NCBI GenBank assembly: GCA_902625725.1
Contig: CACOCY010000015.1
Span: 1 to 43,151 of the forward strand
DNA: 43,151 nucleotides
Origin: an uncultured SAR116 cluster alpha proteobacterium
GTDB taxonomy: Bacteria > Pseudomonadota > Alphaproteobacteria > Puniceispirillales > Puniceispirillaceae
Direction: 5' to 3'
Notes under the pieces: generated by a model
Databases searched by the model: none
What the model saw: the letters and a program-made list of their open reading frames with translations, nothing else
What the model was told of the DNA's origin: nothing
Made by a program: the position numbers and the translations under genes
Shown: positions 8,810 through 16,395 of the stretch, piece after piece
Position numbering within the stretch: the stretch's first letter is position 1
Layout of the letters: every line of letters starts with the position of its first letter

Positions 8810-10594
8810 TTAGTCCTTTACAAGATCATCTGATGTAATTTCATTCTCAGAAAAATCATCCTTAGTTTTATTCAAAATTCTGATCACTACGCCCATTGTT
8901 AATACTGCTATAATTGGACAAATACTTGCAAGAGACAAAATTCCAAACCCTTCTACAGCGGAAACCGCATTTCCCAAACCCAAACCCATAGCTAGAACAA
9001 GTGGAACAGTAACAGGTCCTGTTGTAACTCCCGCACTATCCCATGCAACATTTACAAACTCTTCGGAAGATATAATTGTTAGCAAAATACCAACGCCATA
9101 TAATGGTAAAAGCAACATCATCAAATCAAACCCCAAAACGAGCTTCGAAATCCCCAAAGCAATACCTATAGCAACACCGCTTGCGACACTGTACATCAAC
9201 ATTTCTTTTTTAAATGCTCCGTTAGTAAGATTTTGTACGGTTATTCCGAGTGCATTCAATGCCGGTTCCGCCAAAGTAGCTCCAAATCCCAGCAAAAATG
9301 CAAAACCTATTACTATAGCTAGACCAACTAATTCCGGATAAATTGGTGAAAATTGACTTACTGGTAACTCCATAAACGCTGCTGGTAATACGCTTCCTGT
9401 TTGTGCCCCGATAGCTCCAAGTCCATAAGTCAACCCAATATTAAAAATACACATTCCAATTATAGATAGTGCTAAGCCATAAATTGTAATCATCCTATTT
9501 GGTAAAGAGGATTTTAAAATTATAAACAAAACAAACATCAAAAACAGCACCAGCGGTAGGATAGCTCGCACTCCAAGCACTATTTCTACGATAGGTGTTT
9601 TTTGCCATATGGTAGGTTCATTTTGTGCAGCGGCAGTTGACGCTTTCGTAGCTGCTATTATCTCTTCTGGAGAGATTGAAAATGACACAAAAATAGCTAA
9701 CACAAGAACAGCTAAAATGGGGAACAAAGAAGCCATAGTTACAACACCAAAGCCTGAAAGGGACGAATTGCCTTTACCAGCGGCATTCGCTATGCCTATT
9801 CCTAATGACAGAACTAACGGAACAGTAACTGGCCCTGTTGTTACAGCACCACAATCCCAGGCTAAACCTAATATGCTTTTCAAGTTTGGGTCTAGCCAAG
9901 CATATATTGTAAGTAATACCACAGGAAACAAAGCTCCATAAATCATTGGCTTAAGTGACCAACCCCTTACAAACCGAATAGTTCCAAGAATAGCTGCAAT
10001 GCCAACTCCACCGCCAACCATTAAAACTAGCGGCATCGTCCAATTATTCAAAATTTCGTACAAATAAGGAGCCGCATTTACATCAACGGATGACCCAAAG
10101 GCCTGTAAAGCTCCGATTGCGGGTTCTGCAAACGTAACACCAACTCCCAGAATACCAATGATAACCAGCACAACAGGCATTGACGCTTTTTTTGGAAGAT
10201 TATCTCCGATTATAGTGCCAAATGGCATTAAACCAGTGCTTAAACCCTCCATGAATACAGCAAGACCAATTATTACTGCAATCAAGCCAAGACATAGTGC
10301 AAAAGCTGCGTCTATAGGATGGCGCAAAACCAAAATTTGAAAAATCATCAAATAAGCCGCTAAAGGAACAACAGCCTTGACTTGCTCCATAATACGAGAT
10401 GAACAGTAAGGAGCAAGCAGATCAAAGGTTTGTTTCGCTGTTAATTCAATTTTTGGGGGGGCGAGAGAGCCGCTCTTATCAGCCTGATTTTTTGAAGTAA
10501 GCAGGTTAAAATTTACTGTCCTATGACGCACATTTACTTGGTTCAAATAATCTGAATAGCGCATCTTTCCTGTCCCAACAAGTATTTTAATCAT
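8810..10594 (-). CDS. DUF1538 membrane protein, two repeats fused (UmpAB-like putative cation/H+ antiporter)
   Basis: The protein is 594 residues and made of two homologous membrane halves (about 70-320 and 345-575). The internal repeat is plain: VGVTFAEPAIGAL matches GATLAEPALNAL, and AWDCGAVTTGPVTVPLVLS matches AWDSAGVTTGPVTVPLVLA. Each half also has a GFG...MASLFPI or GFG...LASICPI segment. These are DUF1538 hallmarks. From memory, a two-protein DUF1538 pair called UmpAB has been described as a Na+(Li+,K+)/H+ antiporter in Halomonas, and here both halves are in one chain. A soluble N-terminal stretch of about 70 residues precedes the first half. The start at 10594 has a good GAGGG ribosome site. 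It is the first gene of the PII-like operon. Confidence 0.85.
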   Translation of the reverse strand: MIKILVGTGKMRYSDYLNQVNVRHRTVNFNLLTSKNQADKSGSLAPPKIELTAKQTFDLLAPYCSSRIMEQVKAVVPLAAYLMIFQILVLRHPIDAAFALCLGLIAVIIGLAVFMEGLSTGLMPFGTIIGDNLPKKASMPVVLVIIGILGVGVTFAEPAIGALQAFGSSVDVNAAPYLYEILNNWTMPLVLMVGGGVGIAAILGTIRFVRGWSLKPMIYGALFPVVLLTIYAWLDPNLKSILGLAWDCGAVTTGPVTVPLVLSLGIGIANAAGKGNSSLSGFGVVTMASLFPILAVLVLAIFVSFSISPEEIIAATKASTAAAQNEPTIWQKTPIVEIVLGVRAILPLVLFLMFVLFIILKSSLPNRMITIYGLALSIIGMCIFNIGLTYGLGAIGAQTGSVLPAAFMELPVSQFSPIYPELVGLAIVIGFAFLLGFGATLAEPALNALGITVQNLTNGAFKKEMLMYSVASGVAIGIALGISKLVLGFDLMMLLLPLYGVGILLTIISSEEFVNVAWDSAGVTTGPVTVPLVLAMGLGLGNAVSAVEGFGILSLASICPIIAVLTMGVVIRILNKTKDDFSENEITSDDLVKD

Positions 10595-10651
10595 TATCCC
10601 TCAGGTGATAAAAAATTGTCAATGAAAAAGCCAGGATAAATGAATTAAAGA

Positions 10652-10665
10652 CCTTTCATGAAAGG
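10652..10665. promoter_or_regulatory. Perfect 14-bp palindrome between DUF1538 and DUF445 genes
   Basis: The sequence CCTTTCATGAAAGG is its own reverse complement. It lies 58 bases upstream of the DUF1538 start and about 147 bases upstream of the divergent DUF445 start. A dimeric repressor or activator site is possible. The binding protein is unknown, and chance occurrence in AT-rich DNA cannot be excluded. Confidence 0.35.
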
Positions 10666-10770
10666 AAGATTGAAAAAAAGCTATTGATTACAGTCAAAAA
10701 TATGTCAAAGTTTATTTTTAACTCAAGCAAGGTTTTTTTTGGCTAAATAGAGATTTCGGTCTAAGGAACT

Positions 10771-10787
10771 TTCTAAGAAACTTAGAA
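10771..10787. repeat. 7-bp inverted repeat with 3-base spacer ahead of the DUF445 gene
   Basis: TTCTAAG-AAA-CTTAGAA is a perfect inverted repeat ending 24 bases upstream of the DUF445 ATG. It could form a small hairpin in the leader mRNA or be an operator half-site pair. There is no T-run after it, so it is not a terminator. Confidence 0.35.
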
Positions 10788-10811
10788 CATTTTATTCAGA
10801 GGTGAAGCTGC

Positions 10812-11495
10812 ATGAGCAAATCGATTATTACAAATCTCATTGCTACCCTTACCATCTTTTTAGGATATCTAATATTTGACAAGACGCCACACTTGTTGAT
10901 GACTGGGCTATTTGCACTTTCAGGAGGCGTCACCAATTGGCTCGCGATTCACATGCTTTTTGAAAAAGTTCCATTTTTATATGGCTCAGGAATAATTCTG
11001 AACAAATTTGAAGAATTTAAAGAAGGTATAAAATCACTTGTTATGGATGAATTTTTTAATGAAGAAAATATTTTATACTTTTTGAGACAAACTCAGGAGA
11101 ATTCAAAAGCATCCATTAATTCAAAAATTGATTATGAAGTAATTTTTGAAAATCTTACAGAAGCGATAATTAATTCTCAATTAGGTAATATGCTAGCGAT
11201 GTTTGGTGGAAAAAAAGCACTTGAACCCCTGAAGCAACCCGTAATTGAAAAGTTATCAGAAATAACTCAACAAATTATTGATGCACCAGATGGTAATTTA
11301 TCCACATTGAGTCTAAATGAATTTAAAATTCAAATAGAAGCAATACTGAATAATCGTTTGCAAAATCTGACCCCAGAACAAGTAAAAGAAATCATTCAAG
11401 ATATAATTAGATCTCATTTAGGGTGGCTAGTTGTGTGGGGTGGAATACTTGGTGGCTTTATAGGTTTTGTATTTTCAATGATACAAAACTTTTAA
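10812..11495 (+). CDS. DUF445 domain-containing membrane protein
   Basis: The product is 227 residues, a short member of the DUF445 family. Two N-terminal membrane helices (about 5-25 and 28-48) contain the family segment GGVTNWLAIHMLFEKVPFLY. The signature FEEFKEGIKSLVMDEFF follows, then a long helical, charged cytoplasmic or periplasmic region (about 65-200), and a C-terminal membrane helix (LGWLVVWGGILGGFIGFVF). The start is supported by GAGGTG seven bases upstream of the ATG. It diverges from the DUF1538 operon. The molecular function of DUF445 is not established, and nothing in the sequence shows a catalytic site. Confidence 0.8.
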   Translation: MSKSIITNLIATLTIFLGYLIFDKTPHLLMTGLFALSGGVTNWLAIHMLFEKVPFLYGSGIILNKFEEFKEGIKSLVMDEFFNEENILYFLRQTQENSKASINSKIDYEVIFENLTEAIINSQLGNMLAMFGGKKALEPLKQPVIEKLSEITQQIIDAPDGNLSTLSLNEFKIQIEAILNNRLQNLTPEQVKEIIQDIIRSHLGWLVVWGGILGGFIGFVFSMIQNF

Positions 11496-11665
11496 ATTCA
11501 GGTTTCTTTATATTAATTTTTGAATTAACACTTTAAACCAAGATTAAAAATAAATCAGACTTGAATTTATCTAAAATTTAAACTGAAATATTTTCTAATT
11601 GAGATCGAAAAATAAAAGTTGTATTAAAATATCTTATAAAAATCAGAATATGTAAAAGGTCGATA

Positions 11666-11836
11666 ATGACAGCATTCATAGAAATTTCCAAACAATCAAA
11701 ATCTAACATGGCACCAATTGCATTCGCTGCTTTTCTCGGCTTATTAATCATTTATGTCGCTGGTCATTCGCAATCAGACATACTTCATAATGCCGCGCAT
11801 GATGTGCGTCACGCAACTGGGTTTCCATGCCATTAA
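11666..11836 (+). CDS. cbtB: CbtB, small subunit of CbtAB cobalt transporter
   Basis: This is a 56-residue protein with one membrane helix (about 15-33). The C-terminal tail is rich in potential metal ligands: His34, His41, His45, His49, Cys55 and His56. It ends in the CbtB hallmark AAHDVRHATGFPCH. CbtB/CbtA pairs are recognised as candidate cobalt importers, often found with cobalamin genes, which fits the location at the edge of a large cob region. The ATG is preceded by an AAGG/AGGT ribosome site. cbtA follows 30 bases downstream. The 170-base leader upstream is very AT-rich, and I see no cobalamin-riboswitch core in it. Confidence 0.9.
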   Translation: MTAFIEISKQSKSNMAPIAFAAFLGLLIIYVAGHSQSDILHNAAHDVRHATGFPCH

Positions 11837-11866
11837 TCTTGTGAGCAAAAGTAAAGGAAGCTTTAA

Positions 11867-12556
11867 ATGTTTTCTCGAATTCTGGTGAGCGGGTTATTCG
11901 CAGGCGTGCTTGGAGGTTTTATAGCTGGCGTTCTTCAATGGTTGTTTGTTCAACCTGTCTTGCTCCATTCAGAGCTATACGAAACTGGCATTTTAAAACA
12001 TTTTGGTGCGTTGACCAACAGTGCTCAACCAGATTTGGATAGAATACAGCCAATTCGTGACATACTTTCCATCTTATTTAGTATGATTATTTATATCGGC
12101 TACGCTATTTTGCTGATTTCTGCAATGACAATACATAAACTAAAATCGAACACTATCATTTCGTTCCATCAAGGTATAATCTGGGGCATATCAGGGTATA
12201 TAATAGTGCATTTTGCACCTGCAATTTCCTTACCACCAGAGGTTCCAGGTGTAGCCGCAGCAGACCTTCAATCCCGACAAATTTGGTGGTTCATAACTAC
12301 ATTTTTTTCAGCTGCTGGCATCTGGCTAATTGCCTTTAATTCAAAGAAGTTGCCATTGGTAATAGGGTGTATTTTAATACTTGCCCCTCATATTTTTGGC
12401 GCGCCGGAACCAAGCTCATTTGCAGGTCCTGCACCAACGGAAATTGGGGCGTTATTCGCTAGCCGAGCTCTTGGAATTGGTCTTATTTCCTGGGCTGTTC
12501 TTGGGGGATTATCAGCTATTTTTCTTCATAAAGAAACAATGCGTGCTACAAACTAA
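11867..12556 (+). CDS. cbtA: CbtA, large subunit of CbtAB cobalt transporter
   Basis: The product is 229 residues, with about five or six membrane helices and the CbtA-type start RILVSGLFAGVLGGFIAGV followed by the QWLFVQPVLLHSELYE segment. Other typical features are the central loop HFAPAISLPPEVPGV and the late segment ILAPHIFGAPEP, whose His and acidic residues probably line the metal path. The ATG has a strong AAGGAAG ribosome site. It follows cbtB directly and should work with it to bring Co2+ into the cell for the chelatase CobN. Cobalt specificity rests on family and context, not on direct evidence. Confidence 0.88.
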   Translation: MFSRILVSGLFAGVLGGFIAGVLQWLFVQPVLLHSELYETGILKHFGALTNSAQPDLDRIQPIRDILSILFSMIIYIGYAILLISAMTIHKLKSNTIISFHQGIIWGISGYIIVHFAPAISLPPEVPGVAAADLQSRQIWWFITTFFSAAGIWLIAFNSKKLPLVIGCILILAPHIFGAPEPSSFAGPAPTEIGALFASRALGIGLISWAVLGGLSAIFLHKETMRATN

Positions 12557-12603
12557 TATTGCTCTGAGCGAAGCTTTAATGAAATAAATAAGGCTGTTTA
12601 TTC

Positions 12604-13125
12604 ATGAAAAAAGTAGATTTCCGTTTACTCGGATTATTAGCGATAGGAGCAGTTTTTAGCGGGTTAATTGGATTTCTTGTTGCTGGTGCAAACAATATAG
12701 CCTTTGACGGCCATCATCACGTATCTATTGGATCAACTAAAATTGCTGACCATAATAGCATTACTAGCCATTCAGAATTTCATAAAAATTCTATTATACT
12801 TAATGAAAAGGACTTGATACCAACTATCAAGGCCGAGCTTCAAAAAGATCCAATATCTGGGTTTAATTTATATCTTATCACCAGTAATTTTAGGTTCTCC
12901 CCAGAACTAGCTGGACTTAAACATAAAAATGGTATGGGACACGCACATTTATATATCGATGGGCACAAAATAGCTCGAATTTATAGCAATTGGCATCATA
13001 TAAAGGAAATACCCGATGGAGCAAAAGAAATAACAGTCACTTTAAACAGCAATGATCATATGGCCTTTGTTTTTAAAAGCGCAGTAATAAAATCTATCAT
13101 TAAATTAGACACAAAAACTAGATAG
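12604..13125 (+). CDS. His-rich membrane-anchored protein of the cobalt-uptake module, function unknown
   Basis: The product is 173 residues. An N-terminal hydrophobic helix (about 8-29) is an uncleaved anchor or signal. The rest should be extracytoplasmic. It carries many potential metal ligands: HHH at 37-39, His56, His60, the cluster MGHAHLYIDGHKIAR (His113, 115, 121), His131-132 in NWHHI, and His152 in SNDHMAF. The second half resembles a conserved periplasmic beta-sandwich domain of unknown function seen in other proteobacterial proteins (GHAHLY...NDH pattern). It lies 47 bases after cbtA, so a metal-capturing role for CbtAB is attractive but inferred. Its 3' end overlaps the convergent DUF1636 gene by 8 bases. 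Confidence 0.7.
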   Translation: MKKVDFRLLGLLAIGAVFSGLIGFLVAGANNIAFDGHHHVSIGSTKIADHNSITSHSEFHKNSIILNEKDLIPTIKAELQKDPISGFNLYLITSNFRFSPELAGLKHKNGMGHAHLYIDGHKIARIYSNWHHIKEIPDGAKEITVTLNSNDHMAFVFKSAVIKSIIKLDTKTR

Positions 13126-13465
13126 CTGGGATTTTTGCATGTAACAAATCACGCAATCTGCCACATTCTCTTGCATCTTCGATCCATCCATAGTCAGCAT
13201 CTAAGTATAATTTGCATGTTGCAATTATGTCTGCCTCATCTTCTTTTAAATCTATGTCTTTAAAGATATACGATGCGCCCTCTTTAGATTGAATAGTAAG
13301 GCTTACAGGGCTTGAGCAGACTCCTAAACACCGCGCGCTCACAACATTGACCTCGATCCCTGCCTTTTGCAATGCTACTTGCAAATCTCCGCACTCTGTA
13401 TCATCTGGAGGGCTTCTATCATTAAATGATAAGCAGAGTTGACATACTTGAATATATAGTGCCAT
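13118..13465 (-). CDS. DUF1636 protein, thioredoxin-like ferredoxin-type metal-binding protein
   Basis: The product is 115 residues from an ATG that overlaps the cobS stop as TAATG, the choice I make over a longer version from 13501. Cysteines fall at positions 8, 11, 25, 46 and 50 (CQLC near the start, then CLGVC). This arrangement recalls thioredoxin-like [2Fe-2S] ferredoxins. DUF1636 proteins are annotated as predicted metal-binding proteins and often lie in cobalamin clusters. Here the gene is the last of the minus-strand cobU-cobT-cobS unit. A redox or cobalt-handling role in corrinoid synthesis is likely but undefined. Confidence 0.82.
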   Translation of the reverse strand: MALYIQVCQLCLSFNDRSPPDDTECGDLQVALQKAGIEVNVVSARCLGVCSSPVSLTIQSKEGASYIFKDIDLKEDEADIIATCKLYLDADYGWIEDARECGRLRDLLHAKIPAI

Positions 13466-14226
13466 TAAAGACTTCCGTAGCTCAACGATAGCATTACCCA
13501 TCCCGCTGTTTCACATATTAATTGACCTGCACCACACACATCACCTGTTTGTCCGCCTAGCTGATATTTAGCTATGATACCCCATAATAAGGAAGCTACT
13601 AGTATGGTTATAATCACATGATATGATACGAAAGTGCAGACAAAAATAGCAGGTAGTGAAATGATAGCGGCCAGAAAAAGAGAATGTATGTTATTAATGG
13701 AGGCTTGGCTTCCAAGCCCTTCTTGCCTAACCGCTGGTAAAAAATATAGGTAGCCAACTATAGCAAATCTGCTAATTACAGCACACATAATAATCAGTAG
13801 GACCAACTCAAACAGCGCAGGAAGAGATGACAAAATGAAAACGCGCAATCCAATAACCAAAATAAGTGCAAGCGTCCCATAAGTACCGATAGCGCTATCT
13901 CTCATAATGGCTAATTTTTTTTCTTGATTTTGCCCGCCTCCAAATCCGTCAGCGCAATCAGCAAGCCCATCTTCATGAATGGCACCAGTGCATAGAAGTC
14001 CAGCTATTATTGCAAAAATTGCAGCAGCAACAGAAGATAAATTCATTTGTGATATAAGTATATAAACGGCTGCAATAACTCCTCCAACAACATAACCAAC
14101 TATCGGAAAAGCCCATAATGCATCTGCCAACTTAGGCACATGAGTCTTAGGATTACCAACAGGAATTCTCGTTAATAGCATAAAAGCAACTTGAAGCTCA
14201 GCCAAGCGTTTGACAGCCGAATTCAT
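13465..14226 (-). CDS. cobS: Adenosylcobinamide-GDP ribazoletransferase
   Basis: The enzyme joins alpha-ribazole (or its phosphate) to adenosylcobinamide-GDP, the last main step of adenosylcobalamin assembly (CobV in Pseudomonas naming). The 253 residues are mostly membrane helices, as is usual for this integral membrane enzyme. The diagnostic motif HEDGLADCADGFGGG (about 84-98) is intact, and the N-terminal FMLLTRIPVG is typical. Its start overlaps the cobT stop by 4 bases. It is not the CobS subunit of cobaltochelatase, which shares the name. Confidence 0.95.
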   Translation of the reverse strand: MNSAVKRLAELQVAFMLLTRIPVGNPKTHVPKLADALWAFPIVGYVVGGVIAAVYILISQMNLSSVAAAIFAIIAGLLCTGAIHEDGLADCADGFGGGQNQEKKLAIMRDSAIGTYGTLALILVIGLRVFILSSLPALFELVLLIIMCAVISRFAIVGYLYFLPAVRQEGLGSQASINNIHSLFLAAIISLPAIFVCTFVSYHVIITILVASLLWGIIAKYQLGGQTGDVCGAGQLICETAGWVMLSLSYGSL

Positions 14227-15230
14227 GGGAGTTTTATTCCTGCTGTTTCAAAGGTTGCCATTTGATTGTGGCATGCCACCGCGCCTTTAATGACGCAGAG
14301 GGCTAGTGCGGCACCGGTCCCCTCTCCGAGCCGCATATCTAGGTCAAGAATAGGCTTTTTATTCATTGCTTGAAGCAACTTTTCATGGCCTGATTCCGCA
14401 GATTTATGACCTACAATACAATGATCTAACAGGCTAGATGACATTGCAAATAATGGCGCCGCTGCAGCAGTGCAAATAAACCCATCAAGTATTACCGGAA
14501 TAGATGCTGATCTTGCTGCCAATATAGCCCCGCAAATGGCTGCTTGTTCTCTCCCACCAAACGCTAGTAAAGCTGACAAATCAGTTCGATTCCCATGTTT
14601 TGCAACACCAGCCTCAATTACGCTTATTTTATGGGCAATTCCTTTTTGATCAGAGCCTGTTCCAGCCCCAACCCAATCAGCAATGCTTCCTCCAAAAATA
14701 CTGGCGGCAAGAGCTGACGAAATTGTGGAATTACCAATTCCCATTTCACCCAGAAGGATAACATCCGCATTTCTATTTATGGATTGGGCTCCCAATGACA
14801 TCGCTTCCAGTAATTCCTCCAGGCTCATGGCGTCGGTTTGAGTGAAATCTTGGGTTGGAGTTTCTAATAATATAGGTTTTACTATCAACTCAGCACCACT
14901 TAACGAGCATAACTGGTTCATTGCAGCACCACCAGTCTCAAAATTTGAAACCATACGACGGGTCACTTCCTGAGGAAATGGATTTACTCCTTGCTCGCAG
15001 ACACCGTGATTACCAGCAAAAATAATAGCTTGTGCAAGGTCCACTACTGGCCTTTCGTTACTTTGCCAGCTTGCTAAAAAGACGGCCAGATCTTCTAATT
15101 TTCCAAGTGAACCCGGCGGCTTAGTTAAGGTATTTTGGTGGGCTCTTGCAGCCGCTTCAACTACGCTATTTTTCTCCGGCATAATGCTAATAAACTCGTT
15201 GACCATTTGTAAGCTAGTAAATTTTTCCAT
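14223..15230 (-). CDS. cobT: Nicotinate-nucleotide--dimethylbenzimidazole phosphoribosyltransferase
   Basis: The enzyme transfers phosphoribose from nicotinate mononucleotide to 5,6-dimethylbenzimidazole to make alpha-ribazole phosphate, the lower ligand of cobalamin (CobU in Pseudomonas naming). The length of 335 residues is normal. Clear family motifs are KPPGSLGKLEDLA near 37-49, GNHGVCEQGVNPFP near 92, GEMGIGNSTISSA near 160-175, and the catalytic Glu303 in RLGEGTGAALAL. The gene lies between cobU and cobS on the minus strand. No BluB or other DMB-making gene is visible in the window. Confidence 0.96.
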   Translation of the reverse strand: MEKFTSLQMVNEFISIMPEKNSVVEAAARAHQNTLTKPPGSLGKLEDLAVFLASWQSNERPVVDLAQAIIFAGNHGVCEQGVNPFPQEVTRRMVSNFETGGAAMNQLCSLSGAELIVKPILLETPTQDFTQTDAMSLEELLEAMSLGAQSINRNADVILLGEMGIGNSTISSALAASIFGGSIADWVGAGTGSDQKGIAHKISVIEAGVAKHGNRTDLSALLAFGGREQAAICGAILAARSASIPVILDGFICTAAAAPLFAMSSSLLDHCIVGHKSAESGHEKLLQAMNKKPILDLDMRLGEGTGAALALCVIKGAVACHNQMATFETAGIKLP

Positions 15231-15251
15231 AATTATTTTTCTACAAGTTTG

Positions 15252-15761
15252 TTAGGGCTTTAATTTAAGCGGGATACCAGAGATGCATGTATAAACTTCA
15301 TCAACAGCATCTGCTACAACTTGATTAAGACGACCTGCTTCATCCCGAAATCGTCTTGCAAGCTCATTTTCAGGCACGATGCCACCGCCCACTTCATTAG
15401 TGACTAGAATTACTGGGTCACGGCGTGCATCAATCGCCTGAACTAATGAGAAAGTAGCTTCAGTTATATTCTTTTGTGCAAACATTAGATTTGACAACCA
15501 AAGTGTTAAACAATCAACAAGGCATGCCCCCCGCCCGTCTAAACTAAGCAATTTATCGGCGAGTTCTAAAGGTTCGTTAATTGTAAGCCACTCATCTCCA
15601 CGCCTTTCCCTGTGGATTTGGATTCGTTTTTCCATTTCTTCGTCCAAAGCATTTGCTGTCGCAATATAAATAACAGGCGCTCCATAACTAAGAGTTCGTT
15701 TTTCAGCAAAACTACTCTTTCCAGAACGAGCACCACCAGTTATTAGTAATGAAAAAGACAT
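15252..15761 (-). CDS. cobU: Adenosylcobinamide kinase / adenosylcobinamide-phosphate guanylyltransferase
   Basis: The bifunctional enzyme phosphorylates adenosylcobinamide and then activates it with GTP (CobP in the aerobic naming). The 169 residues carry the P-loop GGARSGKS (9-16), the His50 of the IQIHRERR segment expected to carry the guanylyl group, and the C-terminal TNEVGGGIVPENELARRFRD motif. It heads the minus-strand unit cobU-cobT-cobS-DUF1636. It diverges from the alpha-ribazole phosphatase gene, with only 43 bases between the two starts. Confidence 0.95.
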   Translation of the reverse strand: MSFSLLITGGARSGKSSFAEKRTLSYGAPVIYIATANALDEEMEKRIQIHRERRGDEWLTINEPLELADKLLSLDGRGACLVDCLTLWLSNLMFAQKNITEATFSLVQAIDARRDPVILVTNEVGGGIVPENELARRFRDEAGRLNQVVADAVDEVYTCISGIPLKLKP

Positions 15762-15804
15762 GAGTTCACTCGTAGCCTAAACAGGTGAAAAAAGGAATAA
15801 ATTT

Positions 15805-16395
15805 TTGCCGTCATTGCCTAGTTCTAAATTACTCACTTTCATCAGACACGCTCCAAGTGAACCTAGAGGGTTTCTATTTGGTCGCTTTGATTGTGACATA
15901 AGCGAAATTTCGCCAGATCTGATGTCTAACTTAAGAACACAAATATCAGATGACAGTCTAATAGTGTGTAGCCCTGCAAAAAGATGCCAAAAAACATGTG
16001 ATGCTGTATTATCTGAAGATCATCCACGTCAAACATATGATAACCTTTGGGAGCAATCATTTGGTATATGGGAAGGGTTAGCCTTCTCCGAAGTTCCAGA
16101 TATCGGAACACTTACTGATAAAGCACTCGTTGATTTTAGACCCCCTGATGGCGAGAGTTTTATCGATCTCTGTAAACGTGTTCGACCAGTGATAGAACAT
16201 ATATGCCAAAATCAAGCCGAGCAAAATGTTACATTTTTTGTTCATGCGGGAGTTATTAGGGCAGCCCTCTCACTTGCTCTCGGTAATCATGTAGCAGGAC
16301 TCAAATGTGAGATTGATACGCTGTCTATAACAAATTTACGGTATTTAGGTCGGCAGAATTTCTCTGTTGTAGCCATAAATAAATCAGTTACATGA
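15805..16395 (+). CDS. cobC: Histidine phosphatase family protein, probable alpha-ribazole phosphatase
   Basis: The product is 196 residues of the phosphoglycerate-mutase-like superfamily. Key residues are present: Arg14-His15 in TFIRHAPS with His15 as phospho-acceptor, Arg60 in CSPAKR, Glu83/Glu90 in EQSFGIWEG and His147 in FVHAGVIR. In this context it should remove phosphate from alpha-ribazole phosphate or from cobalamin phosphate. The start is TTG, supported by an AAGGAA ribosome site about 9 bases upstream; no ATG lies at a sensible position. It overlaps cbiB by 4 bases (ATGA). The fold is sure, and the exact substrate rests on neighbours. Confidence 0.85.
   Translation: MPSLPSSKLLTFIRHAPSEPRGFLFGRFDCDISEISPDLMSNLRTQISDDSLIVCSPAKRCQKTCDAVLSEDHPRQTYDNLWEQSFGIWEGLAFSEVPDIGTLTDKALVDFRPPDGESFIDLCKRVRPVIEHICQNQAEQNVTFFVHAGVIRAALSLALGNHVAGLKCEIDTLSITNLRYLGRQNFSVVAINKSVT

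Noticed and set aside
11496-11665. Possible cobalamin riboswitch upstream of cbtB
   Set aside because: The leader is almost purely A/T, and no B12-box or GC-containing core helices are visible.
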